Shown here: piece after piece, positions 5,330 to 10,542 of the stretch
Numbering within the stretch: position 1 is the first letter of the stretch
Layout: each line of letters opens with the position of its first letter
DNA from: an uncultured Coriobacteriales bacterium
GTDB taxonomy: Bacteria; Actinomycetota; Coriobacteriia; Coriobacteriales; UMGS124
Assembly (NCBI GenBank): GCA_903789505.1
Contig: CAIFEU010000083.1
Location: 1-11,365 of the forward strand
DNA: 11,365 nucleotides
Reading direction: 5' to 3'
The notes under the pieces: generated by a model
Database searches by the model: none
What the model saw: the letters and a program-made list of their open reading frames with translations, nothing else
Told to the model about the DNA's origin: nothing
Made by a program: the position numbers and the translations under genes

Positions 5330-7036
5330 CTACTCGCCTGCTGCCGCATTGGTGCCCGCGACGTACCCGTAGTACATGGCCATCGCGTGACTGGCTCCGG
5401 AGAGCTTGAACGGGTACTTGACGGCGAAGCGGCCACCCTGCGCGTTTCCGGAGACATACAGCCCTGGGATGATTCGGTGGTCGGGCGTCAGCGCGTGGGC
5501 GTGCTCGTCGCTGAGCAGGCCGCCCATCGTGGTCAGGCACATGTCGATGCCCATGCGCTGCGCGTAGAACGGGCCGTCTACGACCGGCCAGAGGTACTTG
5601 GCCTGCTTGCCGAAGTCATCATCGACTCCCGAGTCGCACAACTGGTTGTAATGCTTGACGCTTGCCAGCGCCTCCTCGGCGTCAAAGTCCGCGTCAAATG
5701 CGACGATGGCACCGAAGAGCTCCTCAAGCGTCTCGCCCTTGAAGACGGTCTCGTTGTCGACCTTGCCGTCCATGTCGGCAAGCGTCGTCGGGAAGTCGAG
5801 GAAGCAGTCGGGCAGCTGCTCGTCGAGGTGAGAGTCGAACACGAGGAACGCCTTTCGCTTGGGCTGCTGATCAAAGGCGAGCTCGCAGTCCGAGCAGTTG
5901 GAGTCCTCGTTCATGAAGCGGTCGCCGTCGTAGTTCAGGCGCAGGTGCGGGCTTGTGAGACCCATCGAGGCGGCCATGTTCGCAACGTCGTTGGGGCCGC
6001 CCATGACATGGCACATCGGAGCCATCATCTGGCTGAAGCCAGCTCCCGCCCAATATCCCATGCGGTAGCCGTCGCCAGTGTTGGTGGGGTTTCCTTCGAC
6101 GTCGAGATTCGGCCATGCGACGAGGTTGCCGTTCTCGGCCATGCTCGGATAGAACGTGCGGACCATGTCTTTGTTGGAGCCGCAGCCTCCGGTGGAAAGG
6201 ATTACGCCGTTGCCCACCGTGACCTTCTTGTATTTGCCCGTCTCGGCGTTGCGCACGTAGGCGCCCACGCAGCGGCCGTCTATTGTGATGAGCTGCTCGG
6301 CAAAGTGGCCGAAGTATACGGCGCCGCCGGCGTCGATGCCGTCCTGCAGGTTGGCGTTGACGACGTGCCCGTGGTCGGTGAGCGCCAGGCGCGTGGGATA
6401 GCCGCACTGGGGATTGTCCTCGTAATCGGCGGCGGGGTCGCTCATGTTGCTGATTGAGACGGGGTGCTTCTCGTCGCCCGTCATCGCGATGACCTCACCC
6501 TGCTCGGGGATGTACATGTCGGGGTCGCCATTGACCCACCAGTCGAACACGTCGGACTCGTTGCGCACGAATTCGCGCACAATCGCGTAGTCGGTCATCT
6601 TGCCGCATTCGCACCACTCGTGGTTGATGACCTCATCTTCGTCGACGGTCGCAAGCCCGAGGCGCTCGGTCATCGTCCCGTTGATGTAGGCGTACTGCTG
6701 CGAGCGTACGCTGGGGGCCTCTGCCTTCTCGAATGCCACTGTTTTCGCTCCGGCTTCTGCCGCCGCGCGAAAGGCAGCCACGCCTGACACACCCAGGCCG
6801 ATGACTACGACGTCTGCCTCGAGCTCCTCCTCGACGTCGGCGTCGTCAATCTGTGGTGGCTCGGAGGGCCATGGGTACTCCTGACCCCACGCGCTCACAG
6901 CATTGCCGCTCGTTGCGGACCCCTCTGCATGAGGCTGCGCATCAGATGCCTCGGATGCCTTTGCAACGCCGCCGGCCGCTGCCGCGATGCCTGCAGCCGC
7001 GGTGCCCACGAACGTGCGCCGAGAGACGTCTCTCAT
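5330..7036 (-). CDS. Tat-exported FAD-dependent oxidoreductase, fumarate-reductase-like (flavoprotein 2)
   Basis: The 568-residue protein starts with a twin-arginine signal (SRRTFV, RR at 6-7, then an Ala/Gly-rich hydrophobic run to about 26). It continues with an FAD-binding fold (75-104, GLGVSG at 80-85), STGGCG (281-286), GDGYRMGYWAG (321-331), GDRFMNED (371-378) and GLYVSGN (525-531). It belongs to the same fumarate-reductase/urocanate-reductase superfamily as flavoprotein 1 and is a diverged paralogue, not a recent copy. The proton-donor arginine expected after the NE motif is absent (the aligned segment is DSNCSD). The substrate-binding arginine in the C-terminal GG segment aligns with Tyr541. 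Cysteines form a CEC (142-144) and a CSDC (381-384). No haem or FMN domain is present. Start 7036 follows AAAGGGG by six bases; upstream reading is non-coding. It is divergent from the membrane LuxR regulator, its probable controller. The substrate is not identifiable; members of this superfamily reduce urocanate, cardiac glycosides and similar compounds. Confidence 0.92.
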   Translation of the reverse strand: MRDVSRRTFVGTAAAGIAAAAGGVAKASEASDAQPHAEGSATSGNAVSAWGQEYPWPSEPPQIDDADVEEELEADVVVIGLGVSGVAAFRAAAEAGAKTVAFEKAEAPSVRSQQYAYINGTMTERLGLATVDEDEVINHEWCECGKMTDYAIVREFVRNESDVFDWWVNGDPDMYIPEQGEVIAMTGDEKHPVSISNMSDPAADYEDNPQCGYPTRLALTDHGHVVNANLQDGIDAGGAVYFGHFAEQLITIDGRCVGAYVRNAETGKYKKVTVGNGVILSTGGCGSNKDMVRTFYPSMAENGNLVAWPNLDVEGNPTNTGDGYRMGYWAGAGFSQMMAPMCHVMGGPNDVANMAASMGLTSPHLRLNYDGDRFMNEDSNCSDCELAFDQQPKRKAFLVFDSHLDEQLPDCFLDFPTTLADMDGKVDNETVFKGETLEELFGAIVAFDADFDAEEALASVKHYNQLCDSGVDDDFGKQAKYLWPVVDGPFYAQRMGIDMCLTTMGGLLSDEHAHALTPDHRIIPGLYVSGNAQGGRFAVKYPFKLSGASHAMAMYYGYVAGTNAAAGE

Positions 7037-7077
7037 GATGGACCCCTTTCCCTGGATGACGCGCTTGTCCCGCGCAG

Positions 7078-7110
7078 CCGGCCGTAGGAGCAGCTGTCGC
7101 CTGCGGCCGG
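7078..7110. promoter_or_regulatory. Long imperfect inverted repeat in the flavoprotein 2 leader
   Basis: Arms CCGGCCG (7078-7084) and CGGCCGG (7104-7110) are perfectly complementary. After one mismatch, AGG (7086-7088) pairs with CCT (7100-7102), leaving an 11-base centre. It lies 42-74 bases upstream of the flavoprotein 2 start codon, so it is either the operator of the adjacent LuxR regulator or a hairpin in the 5' leader. Confidence 0.45.
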
Positions 7111-7172
7111 TTGTGGGGCATGTCGGGTCCGAGCGTAGGGGCGAGTGCCCCGCCGGCCCATCACCGTCGTGC

Positions 7173-7186
7173 GTGATTGACATCAC
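7173..7186. promoter_or_regulatory. FNR/CRP-like box GTGAT-N4-ATCAC
   Basis: GTGATTGACATCAC is a perfect five-base inverted repeat with a four-base centre. It matches eight of ten defined bases of the FNR consensus TTGAT-N4-ATCAA. A further ATCAC half-site lies at 7160-7164, exactly 22 bases (about two helical turns) before the second arm, inside a repeated CATCACCG (7159-7166, 7181-7188). The centre lies about 143 bases before the flavoprotein 2 start codon, between the two divergent genes. Control by an anaerobic or metabolic Crp/Fnr protein is plausible but not shown. Confidence 0.45.
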
Positions 7187-7391
7187 CGCGATGCGGTAAA
7201 TCTCATGACGCGGCAGGTAGACAGCGTCGTATGAGCAGGGTGCCGCGAGATGCCAGGGGAGGGCGCACATGCTCTCGTCTCGGGCAATCGGAGGCGCGGC
7301 GAGTCCTCCGCGGCGCGGCGATGCGCGACCGTCAGCTTCGAGCGCGTTCGGCGAGCCCCTTCGCTCGGGCCTTGCACCCGTCGCACTGCGA

Positions 7392-7397
7392 TAGAAT
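7392..7397 (+). promoter_or_regulatory. Candidate -10 box of the luxR-type gene
   Basis: TAGAAT matches five of six -10 consensus bases and would start transcription about 30 bases before the ATG at 7434. TTGCAC (7372-7377) upstream has a 14-base spacer, too short for a normal -35, so the promoter may need an activator. An inverted repeat, CGAGCG (7339-7344) with CGCTCG (7362-7367), lies just upstream and could be the activator site. The rest of 7037-7391 holds no gene. Confidence 0.4.
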
Positions 7398-7433
7398 TTG
7401 GTTCACACTCGGTGCGGAGGGACAGGGGGGCTG

Positions 7434-8993
7434 ATGTTTGACGGCGACGGGATGACGAGCTATCTCAACGCTCGGCCGAGCTTGGTCTGGCGCCCGCGGT
7501 TGCTCGCCCTCGCGGCATTCCTCGCCGCCGCCGTCCAGTACATGCCCAACTCCCGCGTGCTGCGCTCTTGCGCGACAAACATCTGGGACCTCGGGGACTT
7601 TCTTCTGGGAAGTGCCCTTGCGTGTCTTGCCGCCGCCTTGGCGTGCTTCGCGAAGTCCTGCCGCAACACCGCGTGGGCGGGGCCTTCTGCTCGCGCCTGC
7701 AAGGTGGCGGCTCTCCTCTACTGCGTCGTTCAGGTTGCGTGGCTCGCGCTTTTGCCCGTGGGTTTCCCGCGGCCGGTTGCCCTCGCGGCGGGTGTCGTCT
7801 CGGGAATGGCGGTCGTGCCGGTCGTCTTCGCATGGGTGCGCGCATACTCCATGGACCTGCGCAACGTGATGCTCTATGGTGCCGTATCATGCGCGGGGTC
7901 GGCGCTTCTCACCTGGGTAGTCTCGCTGCTTCCCGCCTCTGCCGTTACCTGGGCGTTCGCCGTCCTTGCGTGCGTGGGTTCAATCGTCCCGGTTGGGTTC
8001 TTCTGGTCGGGCAGGGCGGCGCGGGGAGGAGGCGAGCCGGCTCTTGAGAGCAAGACAGCAGCAGGTAGGGATGCGGGAAGATCGCAAGAGGGGGGTGCCA
8101 ATTCTCCTTCTTCCGGCACGGGAGGGCTCTCGGTCTCGTTGCGTTCGCTTCTCTCGATTATCTGGATGCCGTTTCTGGGGCTTCTCGTCTGTGTCTTCAT
8201 CACTACGGCGTACACCTTTCCCGGCGCTTATGGCATGCGCGTGACCTCTGAGCTGTGTGGGCAGCTCATCGCGTCGCTGATTGCGCTCGTCGTGTGCTTG
8301 GTCAACTTTCGTACGCCGCTCGTCATTCTGGTCGATTCGATCATTGTGCCGGCATGCGTGGGGGTGAGCCTGGTATTGGGCAGCTTCCCGGACTGGAGCC
8401 TGGGCTTTGTCCTGGGCGCGCTCAGCGTGCTCGCGCCGCTCGTTTTCATGGCGATATACGCCCTGTCCTCACTTGTCGTAGTGTCGGCGGCAGGCGAGTT
8501 CCCTGTCCCGTTCGTCGTGGGTGCCGTTCTTGTGACAAGCATGCTGGCGACGCTGGCGGGGGCGGGGCTGTCCTTCGTCGCGCCCGATGGCGCGAACCTT
8601 GGCGACGTGAGCTGGACGATCCTGTGTGCCTTCTTTTCGATGGTGCTCATCGGCCAAGGCGTGCACTCCTGGCGTCGCGCGACGGCAGGTGACGACGTCT
8701 CGGAGACGGAACGGATTGGGGACGTCGCCGCACGGGGGGAGTCGGTTGAGGAGCTCTTGGCGCGTCGCGTCGAGGGGCTCTCGCGCGGTCACGGCCTGAC
8801 TGCCCGCGAATCTCAGGTTTTGGGGTACCTTGCGCGCGGCTTTGATTCAACGTACATCGCCAAGGTTCTGGTGATATCGTCGAACACCGTTCGCTCCCAT
8901 ATGCGCAACATCTACCGCAAGCTTGGGGTCGGCTCCCGAGCCGAGCTGCGCGAGCTCGTTTGGAAGCAGGACGAGGCGGACGACGGGCATTAG
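7434..8993 (+). CDS. LuxR-family regulator with about twelve transmembrane helices
   Basis: The 519-residue protein has some twelve hydrophobic segments (roughly 22-37, 53-73, 91-111, 115-136, 145-166, 171-191, 239-262, 275-292, 296-317, 323-352, 359-382, 392-412) in two groups of six. A hydrophilic loop at 192-236 separates the groups. A C-terminal LuxR-type helix-turn-helix follows at about 454-510 (LTARESQVLGYLARG, then NTVRSHMRNIYRKLGV). The architecture is a membrane-embedded one-component sensor: the transporter-like part senses a ligand and the cytoplasmic tail binds DNA. This class is common in Eggerthellaceae beside flavoprotein reductase genes, and here it diverges from flavoprotein 2, so it probably controls both reductases. 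ATG 7434 is chosen for AGGGGGG three bases and GGAGGG twelve bases upstream. Earlier TTG 7398 and later ATG 7452 are weaker. Codon use is less GC-biased than in the flanking genes. The ligand is unknown. Confidence 0.93.
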   Translation: MFDGDGMTSYLNARPSLVWRPRLLALAAFLAAAVQYMPNSRVLRSCATNIWDLGDFLLGSALACLAAALACFAKSCRNTAWAGPSARACKVAALLYCVVQVAWLALLPVGFPRPVALAAGVVSGMAVVPVVFAWVRAYSMDLRNVMLYGAVSCAGSALLTWVVSLLPASAVTWAFAVLACVGSIVPVGFFWSGRAARGGGEPALESKTAAGRDAGRSQEGGANSPSSGTGGLSVSLRSLLSIIWMPFLGLLVCVFITTAYTFPGAYGMRVTSELCGQLIASLIALVVCLVNFRTPLVILVDSIIVPACVGVSLVLGSFPDWSLGFVLGALSVLAPLVFMAIYALSSLVVVSAAGEFPVPFVVGAVLVTSMLATLAGAGLSFVAPDGANLGDVSWTILCAFFSMVLIGQGVHSWRRATAGDDVSETERIGDVAARGESVEELLARRVEGLSRGHGLTARESQVLGYLARGFDSTYIAKVLVISSNTVRSHMRNIYRKLGVGSRAELRELVWKQDEADDGH

Positions 8994-9018
8994 GCTCGAT
9001 TCGATGCCTTCATGTTGG

Positions 9019-9046
9019 CGGCGGGGTGTGAATGACGGGCCCGCCG
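9019..9046 (+). terminator. Hairpin after the luxR-type gene
   Basis: CGGCGGG (9019-9025) pairs with CCCGCCG (9040-9046) around a 14-base loop, 25 bases after the stop codon. No T tract follows, so its role as a terminator is uncertain. Confidence 0.3.
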
Positions 9047-9146
9047 ACGCCTCCCGCCCGGCCTGCCTCGCGCACCGGGCGCCCCTTCCGCCGGCGCCGA
9101 CAATTTGGAGCGCCGGTGATGAGCCCGCGCTGCGCCGGCAAGTGAG

Positions 9147-9169
9147 GTATGTTGCACCACGCAACGTAC
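9147..9169. promoter_or_regulatory. 23-bp near-perfect inverted repeat upstream of map
   Basis: Arms GTATGTTGC (9147-9155) and GCAACGTAC (9161-9169) surround a five-base centre ACCAC; eight of nine arm positions pair. It is locally AT-richer than its surroundings and lies 67 bases before the map start codon, consistent with an operator. It overlaps a possible but poor -10 hexamer, TATGTT (9148-9153). Confidence 0.5.
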
Positions 9170-9235
9170 GCTCGCGGACCGACGCGGGCCAATGCGCCGG
9201 CGCCCGCGGGGGCGCGGCGCGGAATCGGAGGCGCC

Positions 9236-10126
9236 ATGACCATGTATGACGGCGAGCCGTCGCCCGGCCGCAACGACCCCTGCTGGTGCGGCAGCGGCAG
9301 GAAGTACAAGAAGTGCCACTACGAGGCGGACAACCGCCTGCAGCAGCTCTACGACGCGGGTGAGGAGGTGCCGTATCGCTCGCTGCTGAAGACCGCCGCC
9401 GACGTCGAGGCGATCAAGGCCTCGGCCGAGGTCAACAAGGGCATCCTGGACTACGTGGGGGAGCACATCGGCCCGGGCGTGTCCACGATGGACATCAACC
9501 GCTGGGTCGAGGAGTACCTCGCCGCCCACGACGCCGTCTCGGCCGACCTCAACTTCGAGGGCTACCCGTACAGCGTCTGCACGTCGATCAACGACGTCAT
9601 CTGCCACGGCTTCCCCAACGAGGACGACGTCCTGAAGGACGGGGACATCATCAACGTCGACATGTCCACGATCAAGGGCGGGTACTTCTCGGACTCCTCG
9701 CGCATGTACTGCATCGGCGACGTGTCGCCGGAGCGCCGCAGGCTCGTCGAGGTGTGCCGCGAGTCGGTCAAGGCCGGGCTCGCCGCCGTCAGGCCCTGGG
9801 GGCACCTGGGCGACGTGGGCGCTGCCGTGAACAAGGTCGCGACCGACGCGGGCTTCTCGGTCGTGCGCGAGTACGGCGGCCACGGCATCGGCAAGGAGTT
9901 CCACGAGGACCCCTTCGTGAGCTTCGTCTCGCAGGCGGGTACCGGCCCGATCCTCGCTCCGGGGCTGTGCTTCACGATCGAGCCCATGGTCAACGCGGGG
10001 GCGGCCGACATCACCACCGACGAGGACAACGGCTGGATCGTACGCACCGCCGACGGCAGCGACTCGGCCCAGTGGGAGGTCCAGCTGGTGGTCACCGAGG
10101 ACGGCTACGAGCTTCTGAGCTGGTAG
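9236..10126 (+). CDS. map: Type I methionine aminopeptidase with N-terminal SEC-C zinc motif
   Basis: This cytoplasmic enzyme (296 residues) removes the initiator methionine from new proteins. An N-terminal SEC-C motif (CWC at 16-18, CH at 27-28) binds zinc and is thought to help ribosome or protein association. The catalytic domain (about 56-296) has the expected substrate histidine H124 in VICHGFP and the di-metal ligands D142 (NVDMS), D153 (FSDSSR), H216 (GGHGIG), E249 (FTIEPM) and E281 (SAQWE). H223 in FHEDP is the second active-site histidine. The classical SAQFEHT ending is SAQWEVQ here, a variant that keeps the glutamate ligand. The start is ambiguous between ATG 9236 (GGAGG ends four bases before) and ATG 9242 (ten bases); nothing in the domain depends on it. 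Strong third-position G/C preference marks it as native. It is a single-gene unit as far as the window shows. Confidence 0.95.
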   Translation: MTMYDGEPSPGRNDPCWCGSGRKYKKCHYEADNRLQQLYDAGEEVPYRSLLKTAADVEAIKASAEVNKGILDYVGEHIGPGVSTMDINRWVEEYLAAHDAVSADLNFEGYPYSVCTSINDVICHGFPNEDDVLKDGDIINVDMSTIKGGYFSDSSRMYCIGDVSPERRRLVEVCRESVKAGLAAVRPWGHLGDVGAAVNKVATDAGFSVVREYGGHGIGKEFHEDPFVSFVSQAGTGPILAPGLCFTIEPMVNAGAADITTDEDNGWIVRTADGSDSAQWEVQLVVTEDGYELLSW

Positions 10127-10134
10127 GGAGGCCC

Positions 10135-10159
10135 GCCGGGCGCCCCCGCGACGCCCGGC
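10135..10159 (+). terminator. GC-rich hairpin right after map
   Basis: GCCGGGCG (10135-10142) pairs perfectly with CGCCCGGC (10152-10159) around a nine-base loop, eight bases after the stop codon. No T tract follows, so it may only slow RNA polymerase or protect the mRNA end. Confidence 0.4.
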
Positions 10160-10185
10160 CGCCGGAACGTGCCGCCTTCAGTGGG

Positions 10186-10199
10186 CATTCACGTAAATG
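10186..10199. promoter_or_regulatory. 14-bp near-palindrome in an AT-rich patch
   Basis: CATTCACGTAAATG reads almost the same on both strands (twelve of fourteen positions symmetric). It marks the start of a patch (10186-10230) that is strikingly poorer in G+C than everything around it, the sort of patch that holds promoters in this genome. It could be an operator for whatever is transcribed toward the terminator at 10363. Confidence 0.35.
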
Positions 10200-10402
10200 A
10201 CAGTGATGTGGTTCCAATTTGTCGAAAGTGTGGGAGGGCGCCCGGGCGGGGGTCGGGCGGATAGAACCGCGGAAAGTGGGTATCAGAGGGTCAAGCAAGA
10301 AGACAGCCGCGCTCCCCTCAAGCGCATCAAGGCTCTCTCCTACACGCTTACTCCCTCTCTTTGGAGCCCCGGGAATTGCCGCCCGGGGCTCCCCTCCTTT
10401 CT
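10200..10402 (+). ncRNA. Possible small RNA or long map 3' UTR ending at a strong terminator
   Basis: Between the AT-rich patch at 10186-10230 and the intrinsic terminator at 10363-10402 lies about 200 bases with no credible protein. Candidate frames translate to Pro/Arg/Gly-rich sequence and run through the terminator. It includes a ten-base palindrome CGCCCGGGCG (10239-10248). I see no signature of tRNA, SRP RNA or tmRNA. The layout of promoter-like patch plus terminator without a gene suggests an independent small transcript, but a map 3' UTR explains the terminator equally well. Confidence 0.25.
10363..10402 (+). terminator. Intrinsic terminator with an 11-bp stem
   Basis: GGAGCCCCGGG (10363-10373) pairs perfectly with CCCGGGGCTCC (10382-10392) across an eight-base loop, followed by the pyrimidine tail CCTCCTTTCT. 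The T-containing tail exists only on the plus-strand side, so it stops rightward transcripts. It stands 237 bases after the map stop codon. This is the clearest terminator in the window. Confidence 0.7.
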
Positions 10403-10542
10403 AGGGGCAGGTCGCCCCGCCGATCCTTCCGGTCCGTTCGCGCCGTCCGACGCAGCCGGGCCCGCAAGCACTCCTGGGCCTCCGCCCTGTTCGCGCCGCC
10501 CTGTCTCACAGACCCCGCCCGCGCCGTCCGACCCCGCCGGTC
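10403..10542. other. GC-rich spacer downstream of the crp-like gene
   Basis: No gene is seen. A 13-base direct repeat CGCGCCGTCCGAC occurs at 10439-10451 and 10520-10532, and the related TTCGCGCCG recurs near 10490. No terminator for the minus-strand crp-like gene is evident apart from the reverse side of the 10363-10392 stem, which would lack a T tail in that direction. Confidence 0.4.

Noticed and set aside
5178..5540. N-terminal extension of flavoprotein 1 to an upstream start
   Set aside because: The Tat signal must be N-terminal and has its own ribosome-binding site at 5177; the added sequence is Arg-rich and unrelated, and it reads across the intergenic gap and into flavoprotein 2.
5387..6457. 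Long plus-strand frame antisense to flavoprotein 2
   Set aside because: It is Val/Ala/His-rich with no recognisable motif; it arises from the codon pattern of the opposite strand.
7037..7270. N-terminal extension of flavoprotein 2
   Set aside because: It would bury the Tat signal about 78 residues inside the protein; start 7036 has an excellent ribosome-binding site.
3371..8993. A transposon or integrative element carrying the reductase cassette
   Set aside because: No transposase, integrase, terminal inverted repeats, flanking direct repeats or tRNA attachment site were found at either edge; only the composition shift is visible.
8990..9904. Long minus-strand frame antisense to map
   Set aside because: It has no domain and is rich in His, Val, Asp and Arg as expected opposite a GC3-biased gene; all methionine aminopeptidase residues lie on the plus strand.
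10200..10362. tRNA, SRP RNA or tmRNA in the gap after map
   Set aside because: The TTCCAATTT-like segment does not fit a T-arm, no cloverleaf can be drawn, and the SRP and tmRNA signature segments are absent.
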